Part shown: positions 27,868 to 35,153 of the stretch, in pieces
How the letters are laid out: each line of letters begins with the position of its first letter
Numbering within the stretch: the first letter of the stretch is position 1
Source: Rhizobium sp. AAP43
GTDB taxonomy: Bacteria > Pseudomonadota > Alphaproteobacteria > Rhizobiales > Rhizobiaceae
Direction: 5' to 3'
Assembly: GCF_001296045.1 (NCBI RefSeq)
Contig: NZ_LJHS01000022.1
Span: 1-64,000 of the forward strand
DNA length: 64,000 nt
Position numbers and translations under genes: made by a program
The notes under the pieces: generated by a model
The model's input: the letters and a program-made list of their open reading frames with translations, nothing else
The model's database searches: none
Told to the model about the DNA's origin: nothing

Positions 27868-29954
27868 TGAAAAAGGGCCGGCGGATTGCAGCAGTTTCGG
27901 CGGTGGTCGTCCTGATCGCCGCCGGCATCGTTGCATCGCTTGATTATGCAGACAAGCGCTTCCCCCCGCCGCTCGATGCAGCCCGGCAAGTCTCGACGGA
28001 AATCCTTGACCGGGACGGGCAGTTGCTTCGTGCCTTTTCAACCGGCGACGGTCTCTGGCGTTTGAAGACCACGGCCGATGACGTCGATCCGGCCCTTGTT
28101 CGCATGCTGGTCGCCTATGAAGACCGGCGCTTTGAGAGCCATTCGGGCGTCGATCCGCTGGCGCTCGGTCGCGCAGCCTGGCAACTCGTCACCAATGGTC
28201 AAATCGTCTCCGGCGCATCGACGCTTTCAATGCAGGTCGCGCGCCTCATCGAACCGCGCCGCGAACGATCGCTGACGGCAAAACTGATCCAGATCGCGAG
28301 GGCCCTGCAGATCGAGCGCAGGCTTTCGAAACGCGAGATCCTCGACCTTTACCTGACGCATGCACCCTATGGCGGAAATCTGGAAGGTGTACGGGCAGCA
28401 AGCCTCGCCTGGTTCGGCAAGGAGCCGAAACGGTTGACGACAGCGGAAGCTGCCCTCCTCGTCGCGCTGCCGCAACTGCCGGAGAAGCGCAGGCCGGACC
28501 GGTTTCGCGACAACGCCTTGAAGGCGAGGCAGCGCGTCCTCGACCGAGCAGGTGAAGCCGGTGTTGTCGAACCGGGCGAAGTGGCACTGGCAGTCACAGC
28601 CGAGCTGCCGAACCTTCGCCGCCAACTGCCGGCTTTCGCACCGCATCTGGCGGAAGCCGCCAGGCGGAAAGCGCCGCAGGCAACACGACACCAGACGACC
28701 ATCCTGCGCAGCGTGCAGGAGAGACTGGAAAAGCTGGCGCTGGAAACGGGACGCAAACTCGACCCGAAGGTCTCGCTCGCCCTCCTGATGGCGGATGCGA
28801 AGACTGGCGAGATCGTCGCTGAAGTCGGTGCAGCCGATTATTTCAACACCAGCCGCTCCGGCTGGATCGACATGACGCGGGCGGAACGCTCCCCCGGATC
28901 GGCGCTGAAACCCTTTATCTACGGTCTCGCCTTCGAACAGGGACTCGTTGCCCAGGAAACCATTGTCGAAGACCGTCCGGCCGATTTCTACGGCTATCGC
29001 CCAAAGAATTTCGACATGCAGTATCAGGGTGACGTCAGCATCCGTCAGGCGCTGCAGTTGTCGCTGAACGTGCCCGCCGTCCGCCTGCTCGATGCTGTCG
29101 GCCCAGCCCGCCTGATGGTCCGGCTACGGCGCGCCGATGTGACGTTGAAGCTGCCGCCAACTGAGGCGCCGGGTCTGGCAATTGCACTTGGAGGTGCGGG
29201 CATCACCCTCAAGGATCTGGTCCAGCTCTATGCTGGCCTCGTCAATCGCGAGCAACCAGTCCGCCTGGGGGACGGTATTCGCGATCAGGCAGAGCTTATC
29301 GATGACCAGCCGTTGTTCGAGCCGACAGCGGCCTGGACTGTTGCGGATGTACTGGGCGCAGTCCTTCCCCCGACCGGCAGTCCACCTTCGGGCATCGCTT
29401 ACAAGACCGGCACCAGCTACGGCTATCGCGACGCCTGGTCGGTCGGCTATGATGGCCGCTACGTGCTGGGGGTCTGGATTGGCCGGCCCGACAATGCCGC
29501 CGTGCCCGGCATCTCGGGTTACAAGACGGCAGCTCCCGTCCTGTTCGAGGCCTTCGCGAAATCCGGCCTGTCCGGAACACCCCTGCCCCGCGCACCCGCC
29601 GGCGCCATGAGGCTGGCAGCCTCCGATCTGCCGATTGGCCTGCGCCGCTTTTCGACCGCCGGCAATGGCCTGGCTTCCACCAGCGCCCGCGAACAACCAC
29701 CGCACATCATCTATCCGCCGGAAGGCTCCGTACTAGAGCTCGGTAAGGGGCCGGATGGCGCACGACTGCCGGTGGTGATGAAGATGCAGGCCGGGCGCGC
29801 GCCGTTCCGCTGGCTGATCGACGGGAAACCCTTTGCCGACATCACCCGTCGGCGAACAGGAGAATGGCACCCGGCTGGCACGGGCCAGTCAACCCTCACC
29901 GTCATCGACGCCGATGGTCGGGCGGCTTCTGTCAGCGTCTTTGTCCGCGATTGA
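27867..29954 (+). CDS. pbpC: Penicillin-binding protein 1C (glycosyltransferase/transpeptidase)
   Basis: A 695-residue class A penicillin-binding protein. One transmembrane helix (residues about 7-25) is followed by a GT51 glycosyltransferase domain (residues about 50-225, with YEDRRFESHSGVDPLAL and the QVARLIEPR region), a transpeptidase domain with the SxxK motif SALK (in RSPGSALKPFIYG), SLN in LSLNVPAVRLL and KTG in YKTGTSYGYRDAW, and a C-terminal BiPBP_C domain. It polymerises peptidoglycan. Start and stop overlap with the upstream A2M gene supports coupled translation. Confidence 0.93.
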   Translation: MKKGRRIAAVSAVVVLIAAGIVASLDYADKRFPPPLDAARQVSTEILDRDGQLLRAFSTGDGLWRLKTTADDVDPALVRMLVAYEDRRFESHSGVDPLALGRAAWQLVTNGQIVSGASTLSMQVARLIEPRRERSLTAKLIQIARALQIERRLSKREILDLYLTHAPYGGNLEGVRAASLAWFGKEPKRLTTAEAALLVALPQLPEKRRPDRFRDNALKARQRVLDRAGEAGVVEPGEVALAVTAELPNLRRQLPAFAPHLAEAARRKAPQATRHQTTILRSVQERLEKLALETGRKLDPKVSLALLMADAKTGEIVAEVGAADYFNTSRSGWIDMTRAERSPGSALKPFIYGLAFEQGLVAQETIVEDRPADFYGYRPKNFDMQYQGDVSIRQALQLSLNVPAVRLLDAVGPARLMVRLRRADVTLKLPPTEAPGLAIALGGAGITLKDLVQLYAGLVNREQPVRLGDGIRDQAELIDDQPLFEPTAAWTVADVLGAVLPPTGSPPSGIAYKTGTSYGYRDAWSVGYDGRYVLGVWIGRPDNAAVPGISGYKTAAPVLFEAFAKSGLSGTPLPRAPAGAMRLAASDLPIGLRRFSTAGNGLASTSAREQPPHIIYPPEGSVLELGKGPDGARLPVVMKMQAGRAPFRWLIDGKPFADITRRRTGEWHPAGTGQSTLTVIDADGRAASVSVFVRD

Positions 29955-30041
29955 CTTGAAGCTCGCAGGGGTCGTCATGATCCGAAAACGCCTTCCACGC
30001 GTATTCTGCCTGTGACCATTTTCCGACGGGAGACCTTCGAA

Positions 30042-30443
30042 ATGACCAACAGTTTGCGCACAGGACTAATCGTCCTTTCGACCCTCGCAGTCGCAACGAC
30101 GTCCGCAATGGCGAACGAGCGCTTCACCGCCAATGACATCAAGGGCGAGATCATCGGCAAGCGGATCTACCTTGCCGTACCGCTCGGGGGCGAGTTTCCA
30201 CTGAATTACCGGACCAATGGACAGGTGGATGGCTCTGGCGAGGCCCTCGGCCTCGGTCGTTTTGCCAAGCCGAACGACAAGGGGCGGTGGTGGATCAAGG
30301 GCGACCAACTCTGCCAGCAGTTTACCAGCTGGTACAAGGGTGCCCCCATGTGTTTCGAACTCATCCGGACCGGTGACAAGCGGCTCAAATGGATCCGCGA
30401 CAATGGCGAGACCGGCACCGCACGCATCGGCAGCAGTATCTGA
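30042..30443 (+). CDS. Small secreted protein, unknown function
   Basis: A 133-residue protein with a clear signal peptide (residues about 1-25, cleavage near SAMA-NE). The mature part has about 108 residues with two cysteines (QLCQQF and PMCFEL) that could form a disulfide, and a Trp-rich GRWWIKGD segment. It resembles short periplasmic proteins of rhizobia, possibly DUF995-like, but I cannot assign a family with certainty. The start at 30042 is preferred over 30012 because the signal peptide begins there and GGGAG lies upstream. Confidence 0.6.
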   Translation: MTNSLRTGLIVLSTLAVATTSAMANERFTANDIKGEIIGKRIYLAVPLGGEFPLNYRTNGQVDGSGEALGLGRFAKPNDKGRWWIKGDQLCQQFTSWYKGAPMCFELIRTGDKRLKWIRDNGETGTARIGSSI

Positions 30444-30461
30444 CGGTGGCTTGCACCGCGT

Positions 30462-30490
30462 GAAGGGCTCTCCTAGGCTGAGAGCCTTTC
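30462..30490 (+). terminator. Hairpin between the secreted protein and osmC
   Basis: An 11-base stem with one mismatch (GAAGGGCTCTC with GAGAGCCTTTC) around a 7-base loop. Only a short TTTC follows, so it may be a weak terminator or a hairpin in the osmC leader. Confidence 0.4.
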
Positions 30491-30506
30491 ACCACCGGGA
30501 GCCACC

Positions 30507-30923
30507 ATGGCCGATTTGATATACCGCCCGATTGGGGCAACCGCCACGCTCGCAAGAGCCGGCTATCCAGCCATCCGTTCGGCAACAGGCGGCGAACTTG
30601 ATATCGTCACCGGGCCCACGCAGCCTGGCTTCAACCCGCTGGATCTTCTCTTGGCGTCGCTTGCTGCCTGCATGAGCATGAGTGCCCGCATTGCCGCCCG
30701 TGAACTGGGCCTCACCGACAGGTTCGATGGCATCGCCGTCAACGTGGAGGGGGAAAAGGCCGCCGATGAGCCTTCCCGGTTTGGCAGCCTGACTGTGACA
30801 ATGCGCTTCGAGGGCGACCTCACTGCAGACGAACAGAGCGCCGTCGCCCACAAGGCTGAAACGATCTGCACAGTCAGCAACAGCCTTGCCCTGCGTCCGA
30901 CACTGATCGTCACGACGACCTAG
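30507..30923 (+). CDS. OsmC/Ohr-family protein
   Basis: A 138-residue OsmC-fold protein, a family of thiol peroxidases for organic hydroperoxides. The first active-site cysteine is in SLAACMSMSAR (Cys55), the second in AETICTVSNSLA (Cys113), in the usual spacing. The N-terminal ATLARAGYPAIRSATGGEL lacks the typical Ohr sequence, so it belongs to the general OsmC/YhfA-like group. GGGAG is upstream. Monocistronic as far as can be seen. Confidence 0.82.
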   Translation: MADLIYRPIGATATLARAGYPAIRSATGGELDIVTGPTQPGFNPLDLLLASLAACMSMSARIAARELGLTDRFDGIAVNVEGEKAADEPSRFGSLTVTMRFEGDLTADEQSAVAHKAETICTVSNSLALRPTLIVTTT

Positions 30924-31042
30924 ATTTTCGCCGGGCCTGCGTTCTTCGGTCCCAGCCGTCAGCCGCTCAAGACGACAGCGCCGCAGAACAACGAAATTCC
31001 TTGTGAAATCGTTTGAAACGGGACCCTTTTGCCCGGTAGATC

Positions 31043-31071
31043 TTGACCTTCAACCCGTGTCGTTTAACTAG
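31043..31071 (+). promoter_or_regulatory. Candidate sigma-70-type promoter for the DUF475 gene
   Basis: TTGACC, a 17-base spacer and AACTAG. The -35 fits well, the -10 poorly. It would give a leader of about 210 bases before the DUF475 gene. The rest of the 363-base gap after osmC (30924-31042) shows no gene. Confidence 0.35.
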
Positions 31072-31083
31072 TTCGTGAGATGT

Positions 31084-31102
31084 CGTGATTGCAGCAATCA
31101 CG
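31084..31102 (+). promoter_or_regulatory. Hairpin in the DUF475 5' leader
   Basis: A perfect 8-bp stem CGTGATTG/CAATCACG with a CAG loop lies just after the predicted transcription start. A second dyad (CGAGAG near 31133 and CTCTCG near 31150) follows. Together they suggest a structured, possibly regulatory, leader. It does not match the manganese-sensing yybP-ykoY core that is often found before TerC-like genes. Confidence 0.35.
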
Positions 31103-31197
31103 CGATCGAAACCTGGTGCCGGGCCCCTCTGGCGAGAGTTTTACGGCGCTCTCGTGATGTCGGTACCGCCAGCAAATCAGCCGGCGGATTCAATACA

Positions 31198-31290
31198 ATG
31201 AACACTTTGATCCTGCTTCGGGCGAAGGCGCGCGTCGCGCACCGCCTCGCAAATCCCTGCCTCTTCTTTGTCTCGGAGGTGCAGGCGTGA
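31198..31290 (+). CDS. Possible 30-residue leader peptide overlapping the DUF475 start
   Basis: An ATG frame of 30 codons ends with TGA inside the GTGA that also contains the GTG start of the DUF475 gene. A weak GGCGGA lies 12 bases upstream of its ATG, and the DUF475 ribosome binding site GGAGG lies within its coding region. Start-stop overlap suggests coupled translation if it is real. The peptide has no recognisable motif (two leucine-rich and Arg/Ala-rich segments), so this remains speculative. Confidence 0.25.
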   Translation: MNTLILLRAKARVAHRLANPCLFFVSEVQA

Positions 31291-32390
31291 GCACTCCAGC
31301 AACATCGGGTGGTCAGTCCACCCTCGGTTACTTCCGTTGGGCCTTCATCGTTACGGCCATCGGCCTCGTTCTCGGCGCAGCGCTCGGCTGGCAGTCGTCG
31401 GGAACGCTTGGCGGCATGGCGACCGTCTTCTTCATCTGCTGCGTCCTGGCAGTCCTTGAGATTTCTCTCTCCTTCGACAACGCCATCGTCAATGCCAACA
31501 AGCTGAAGGACATGACGCCGCTCTGGCAGCATCGCTTCTTGACCTGGGGCATCGTCATCGCCGTCTTCGGCATGCGTATCGTCTTCCCGCTTTTGATCGT
31601 TGTGATCGCAGCGAAGATCGGGCCGATCGAAGCCATCGTGCTGGCCGCGCGCGAGCCGGCGGAATATGCCCGCATCATGAACGAGGCTCATCTGCCGATC
31701 GCAGCCTTCGGCGGCACCTTCCTGATGATGGTCGGACTGACCTACTTCTTCAACCATGAGAAGGATGTTCACTGGATCGAGGTGATCGAAAAGCACATGG
31801 CGCGCTCGGCCTCCATCAAGGGCATCGAGATCGCCTTCGTCCTGATTCTGATCCTGGTCTTCTCCAGCCTGCTGGAAGGCGCGGAAGCCACGACCTTCGT
31901 CTATTCGGCGATCTACGGCCTGGTAACCTTCCTGGCTGTCGAAGTGCTGGGCGGTCTGCTCGACGCCTCGCAGAAGGCGATGAGCGAAGCGGCCAAGGGC
32001 GGCCTCGGCGCTTTCATCTATCTCGAAGTGCTCGATGCCAGTTTCTCCTTCGATGGCGTCATCGGCGCCTTCGCCTTGACGCAGAACCTGTTCATCATTG
32101 CAATCGGCCTCGGCATCGGTGCGATGTATGTTCGCTCGATGACGATCATGCTGGTTGAAAAGGGCACGCTTGCCGAATACCGCTACCTGGAACACGGCGC
32201 CTTCTACGCCATCCTGATCCTTTCGGTGATCATGTATGTCCAGACGCTTGTCCACATCCCCGAAGTCATTACCGGCCTTGGCGGCGCGGCATTGATCGGT
32301 ATCTCCCTCTGGTCGTCGATCAAGTACAATCGCAAGGAGCGTGAGGAAGAAGAGCGCCTCGCCCGCGAGAACGTCGCGGACAATATCTGA
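31287..32390 (+). CDS. DUF475 (TerC-like) integral membrane protein
   Basis: A 367-residue inner-membrane protein with about nine hydrophobic helices. ISLSFDNAIVNANKL (residues about 59-73) and LDASFSFDGVIGAFA (residues about 248-262) are the two acidic membrane motifs of the DUF475/TerC group, which is linked to metal (tellurite, manganese) homeostasis. The charged tail (KEREEEERLAREN) is cytosolic. The start is GTG with GGAGG 6 bases upstream. The long structured leader suggests regulation at the RNA level. Function of DUF475 itself is not established. Confidence 0.85.
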   Translation: MSTPATSGGQSTLGYFRWAFIVTAIGLVLGAALGWQSSGTLGGMATVFFICCVLAVLEISLSFDNAIVNANKLKDMTPLWQHRFLTWGIVIAVFGMRIVFPLLIVVIAAKIGPIEAIVLAAREPAEYARIMNEAHLPIAAFGGTFLMMVGLTYFFNHEKDVHWIEVIEKHMARSASIKGIEIAFVLILILVFSSLLEGAEATTFVYSAIYGLVTFLAVEVLGGLLDASQKAMSEAAKGGLGAFIYLEVLDASFSFDGVIGAFALTQNLFIIAIGLGIGAMYVRSMTIMLVEKGTLAEYRYLEHGAFYAILILSVIMYVQTLVHIPEVITGLGGAALIGISLWSSIKYNRKEREEEERLARENVADNI

Positions 32391-32411
32391 GACTGAACTC
32401 AATCTACACAA

Positions 32412-32439
32412 AAAGGCCGGCGGTTTACCGCCGGCCTTT
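32412..32439 (+). terminator. Intrinsic terminator after the DUF475 gene
   Basis: A 12-bp perfect stem (AAAGGCCGGCGG with CCGCCGGCCTTT) around a TTTA loop, 21 bases after the stop codon. The symmetric A/T flanks allow function in both directions, so it also serves the 55-codon gene on the other strand. Confidence 0.88.
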
Positions 32440-32461
32440 GTCATTCTGGCCAAGGCTCATA

Positions 32462-32629
32462 TCAGTCAGAGCCGACATCCGCAGTCTGGGAGCCAGGCTT
32501 GTTGAGTGCACCTGTCCCGGGAGTCTTCATCTCATCCTGAAGCTCCTTCTTGTCATGCGGTCCGGCCGCCGGCAAATCCTTCGCCTTGGAACCTTCGCTC
32601 TGATCATTCTTGTGCGTGGGCGTGTCCAT
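32462..32629 (-). CDS. Small hydrophilic protein, 55 residues, unknown function
   Basis: A short frame on the minus strand encoding a Lys/Asp/Gly/Pro-rich protein that begins MDTPTHKNDQSEGSKAKDL and ends in SQTADVGSD. It has no hydrophobic segment and looks disordered, like small rhizobial stress proteins. Support for a real gene: CGGAGG lies 6 bases before the ATG, an EcfG-type promoter sits 26-51 bases upstream, and a bidirectional terminator follows the stop. The codon pattern has GC-rich third positions like its neighbours. Confidence 0.65.
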   Translation of the reverse strand: MDTPTHKNDQSEGSKAKDLPAAGPHDKKELQDEMKTPGTGALNKPGSQTADVGSD

Positions 32630-32654
32630 GTCTCACCTCCGTTGGGGAAGTGGT

Positions 32655-32680
32655 AACAGCCGGAACCCCCTGCCGGTTCC
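32655..32680 (-). promoter_or_regulatory. EcfG (general stress response sigma)-like promoter of the 55-residue protein
   Basis: On the minus strand GGAAC is followed after 17 bases by TGTT, close to the alphaproteobacterial EcfG/RpoE2 consensus GGAAC-N16-18-CGTT. The expected transcript start is about 20 bases before the start codon, leaving just room for the ribosome binding site. Confidence 0.5.
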
Positions 32681-32755
32681 CTTCGAGCGGAAACGCCGTA
32701 ACGACACATGCAGCCCCGCCCGGACTTTGGTCGCAAAGTTTTTTTGAGCGCAGCT

Positions 32756-32785
32756 GGAATAAATGCGGCATCGGCACCGTATACT
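32756..32785 (+). promoter_or_regulatory. Candidate ECF-type promoter of the ECF sigma gene
   Basis: GGAAT, 17 bases, then CGTAT, ending 8 bases before the ATG of the sigma factor. ECF sigma factors usually drive their own gene from GGAAC/CGT-type promoters. The distance implies a transcript that begins at or within a few bases of the start codon; no Shine-Dalgarno sequence is visible before the ATG. Confidence 0.4.
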
Positions 32786-32790
32786 GGGTC

Positions 32791-33336
32791 ATGACGACGA
32801 AAACGAACCCCTTCAATGTTCTTGGCCAGCTCGCAGCTCTGCGACGCTATGCCCGTTCGCTCGTCCGCAATCCCGAAGATGCCGAGGATCTGGTGCATGA
32901 CACGCTGGTGCGTGCGCTTGAACGCAAGTCGAGCTTTCGCTCCGACGGCAGCATTCGCAACTGGCTTCTATCCATATTGCACAACACACATGTCGACAGG
33001 CTGCGGCGCAATCGCTCGCTGGAGCGGCGCCACCGTGAAGCCGGCGATATGGCCGAACTCGTTTCGCCTGCTGGCCAGGACCATTCGGTTCGCCTGTCGC
33101 AGGTGCGCGAAGCCTTCCTCGATTTGCCGGACGATCAGCGCGAGGCGCTGCATCTCGTTGCGATTGAGGAGCTATCCTATCAGGAAGCCGCAACCGTCTT
33201 GAACATTCCCATGGGCACGCTGATGTCCCGCATTTCCCGTGCGCGCGCCAGCCTGCGCGCCATGGAAGGCGGCGAGGACGAAAAAGCCGTGCCCCGCCTC
33301 AGAATCGTTGGAGGAAATCCCGATGACCAACCTTGA
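32791..33336 (+). CDS. ECF-family RNA polymerase sigma factor
   Basis: A 181-residue sigma factor. Region 2 (residues about 10-75) contains RNPEDAEDLVHDTLVRALE, which binds core polymerase and the -10 element; region 4 (residues about 105-160) contains LPDDQREALHLVAIEELSYQEAA and the recognition helix near GTLMSRISRAR, which reads the -35. The start at 32791 is supported by homology; longer frames upstream have none. It overlaps the next gene (a membrane anti-sigma factor) by 14 bases. Not EcfG itself, since no nepR or phyR is adjacent. Confidence 0.9.
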   Translation: MTTKTNPFNVLGQLAALRRYARSLVRNPEDAEDLVHDTLVRALERKSSFRSDGSIRNWLLSILHNTHVDRLRRNRSLERRHREAGDMAELVSPAGQDHSVRLSQVREAFLDLPDDQREALHLVAIEELSYQEAATVLNIPMGTLMSRISRARASLRAMEGGEDEKAVPRLRIVGGNPDDQP

Positions 33337-34096
33337 TCCTGTCATCGAGTCCGATCTGCATGCCTATGTCGACGACCAGCTCGATGTTGCCCGTCGCATC
33401 GAGGTCGAGGCCTATCTGTCGGAAAATCCTTCGATTGCGGCGAAGGTCATGGCTGATCTTCGGGTCCGGGACGAACTCCGTCTGGCACTTGCCGGCCTTC
33501 CATCCGTGGCGCGGCAGGAAACCCGCGAAGCCGCCCGTGTGCTGGAGCGTGCGTTCAACGGTCGCCAGACTTTGGACCTAATGCGCCGTGCGGCAGCCGT
33601 CGTGCTGCTCGTCGGCGCCGGCTGGATCGCCCATGGCTGGATCGCGCCCGGAGGGATCGGTGAGGTAGTCGCGTCCGTACCGCCGCCGCAATTCGTCGAG
33701 GAAGCGATGCGGGCGCACCAGACGGCGGAATTGCGTGAGAACATGCGATCCCAGCCCGAAGCCGGCCGCTTCGACCCGGCTGAAATCCGCTCGGCGACGG
33801 CAATCGTCTTGCCCTCCATGCCAGGAGACTGGGCGGTGCGCGATGCGCAGGTCTTTCCTTCGGCCTATGGACCGAGTGTGGAACTGGCCGTTGAGCCAAA
33901 GGCGGGCGAGAGGCTTTCCCTCTTCGCCGTGCGCCCCGGAAATTTTGCGGTCCAGCAGGTCCTGCTCCGGCAGGATGGCGAAACCCAGGCCGCGTACTGG
34001 CAGATCGGCGAAGTCGCTTACGCGCTGATCTCCGAAACTGAAAACACGGACAGGCTGGCCGACCAGGCCCGCAAACTTGCCCGTACCCTTTACTGA
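33323..34096 (+). CDS. Membrane-anchored anti-sigma factor
   Basis: A 257-residue protein. The N-terminal cytosolic part (residues about 1-85, with LHAYVDDQLDVARRIEVEAYL) is an anti-sigma domain of the FecR/RskA-like type lacking the zinc-binding HCC motif. One transmembrane helix (residues about 94-112, AAAVVLLVGAGWIAHGWIA) and a periplasmic domain (residues about 115-257) follow. It should hold the upstream ECF sigma factor inactive until a periplasmic or membrane signal arrives. GGAGG precedes the start at 33323, inside the sigma gene. The stop is 23 bases before the BI-1 gene. Confidence 0.85.
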   Translation: MTNLDPVIESDLHAYVDDQLDVARRIEVEAYLSENPSIAAKVMADLRVRDELRLALAGLPSVARQETREAARVLERAFNGRQTLDLMRRAAAVVLLVGAGWIAHGWIAPGGIGEVVASVPPPQFVEEAMRAHQTAELRENMRSQPEAGRFDPAEIRSATAIVLPSMPGDWAVRDAQVFPSAYGPSVELAVEPKAGERLSLFAVRPGNFAVQQVLLRQDGETQAAYWQIGEVAYALISETENTDRLADQARKLARTLY

Positions 34097-34119
34097 TCCA
34101 TCCACGGAGGTACTCGACT

Positions 34120-34842
34120 ATGGATCCTATTCAGAACCGCTGGGGCTACACCAACGCCCAGGCACAGTCCGGCGCTCTCTTCGACGAGGGCCTGCGCCAG
34201 CACATGCTGCGCATTTACAACTATATGGGCCTTGGCCTCGTCATCACCGGCCTTGTCGCATTCTTCGTCAGCCAGACACCGGCCCTCTATGTGCCGATCT
34301 TCTCGTCGCCGCTGAAGTGGGTCGTGATGCTGGCTCCGCTTGCATTTGTCTTCTTCTTCTCGTTCCGCATCCAGACGATGTCGGCATCTACGGCACAAAT
34401 GACCTTCTGGGCCTTCTGCGCCGTCATGGGCCTCTCGCTCTCGTCGGTCTTCCTGGTGTTCACGGGAACGTCCATCGCGCGGACCTTCTTCATCACCGCA
34501 ACCATGTTCGGTGCCATGAGCCTCTATGGTTACACAACCAAGCGTGACCTGGCGAAGTTTGGCTCCTTCCTGATGATGGGTCTGATCGGCGTCGTCATCG
34601 CCTCGGTGGTCAACATCTTCATGGGCTCCAGCGCCCTGCAGTTTGCCATCTCCGTCATCGGCGTCTTCGTCTTTGTCGGCCTGACGGCATGGGATACCCA
34701 GAACATCAAGCAGCAGTATGCGGAGAATGTCGACCAGGAGAGCCAGCAGAAGCTCGCCGTGTTTGGTGCTCTGTCGCTCTATCTGAACTTCGTCAACCTG
34801 TTCCAGCTGCTGCTGAGCCTGACCGGTCAGCGCGAAGAATAA
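34120..34842 (+). CDS. ybhL: Bax inhibitor-1/YccA-family membrane protein
   Basis: A 240-residue inner-membrane protein with seven hydrophobic segments of the BI-1/YbhL family, including GLVITGLVAFFVSQTPALY near the N-terminus and GLTAWDTQNIKQQYAE near residue 190, whose conserved aspartate is linked to pH-dependent calcium leak in bacterial homologs. GGAGG is 9 bases before the ATG. It follows the sigma/anti-sigma pair at 23 bases and may be in the same transcript, so it is a candidate member of that regulon. Cytochrome-independent role in stress or ion homeostasis is inferred from the family. Confidence 0.9.
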   Translation: MDPIQNRWGYTNAQAQSGALFDEGLRQHMLRIYNYMGLGLVITGLVAFFVSQTPALYVPIFSSPLKWVVMLAPLAFVFFFSFRIQTMSASTAQMTFWAFCAVMGLSLSSVFLVFTGTSIARTFFITATMFGAMSLYGYTTKRDLAKFGSFLMMGLIGVVIASVVNIFMGSSALQFAISVIGVFVFVGLTAWDTQNIKQQYAENVDQESQQKLAVFGALSLYLNFVNLFQLLLSLTGQREE

Positions 34843-34867
34843 GTCCCCAAGATCATTCACAGACAAA

Positions 34868-34901
34868 AAATGCGCCCGGATCCATCAATCCGGGCGCATT
34901 T
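34868..34901 (+). terminator. Intrinsic terminator after ybhL
   Basis: A 14-bp perfect stem (AAATGCGCCCGGAT with ATCCGGGCGCATTT) around CCATCA, 25 bases after the ybhL stop. A/T-rich ends on both sides make it usable from both strands, which suits the convergent 44-codon gene. Confidence 0.9.
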
Positions 34902-34941
34902 CGTTTGGTCTTCAATGAAAAGCCCTCGCGGGCGTAAAGGA

Positions 34942-35076
34942 TCAGAGCGTGACGATGAGGACTGCGAGAAAGCCGATGCTGACAGCAGCGACGATCATGG
35001 CGATGCGCGACTGACAAGCCTCAACCGCACGCCAATTCCGATGTTCGTTGCCCCGTTTGATATCTGCATAAGACAT
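34942..35076 (-). CDS. 44-residue single-pass membrane protein, unknown function
   Basis: A minus-strand frame begins MSYADIKRGNEHRNW and ends in a hydrophobic helix (IAMIVAAVSIGFLAVLIVTL). AGGGAG lies 7 bases before the ATG, a sigma-70-like promoter (TTGACG-N17-AAGAAT) lies upstream, and the ybhL terminator lies downstream. The topology is a short basic N-terminus and one C-terminal membrane anchor. No known family was recognised. It is too short for standard gene finding at a 60-codon limit. Confidence 0.65.
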   Translation of the reverse strand: MSYADIKRGNEHRNWRAVEACQSRIAMIVAAVSIGFLAVLIVTL

Positions 35077-35124
35077 GGCAATTCTCCCTATCGGACCTCA
35101 AGTGGCTCTCGCCATCTTTGTCAC

Positions 35125-35153
35125 ATTCTTGCCATAAATCGGTCTCGCGTCAA
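35125..35153 (-). promoter_or_regulatory. Sigma-70-type promoter for the 44-residue membrane protein
   Basis: On the minus strand TTGACG, 17 bases and AAGAAT, with the -10 ending 48 bases before the start codon. Confidence 0.5.

Noticed and set aside
31072..31286. yybP-ykoY manganese riboswitch before the TerC-like DUF475 gene
   Set aside because: Hairpins are present, but the conserved core bases of this riboswitch are not recognisable; a covariance search would settle it.
34097..34119. ybhL leader RNA motif before the Bax-inhibitor gene
   Set aside because: Only 23 bases separate it from the anti-sigma gene, too short for a structured leader in the intergenic space.
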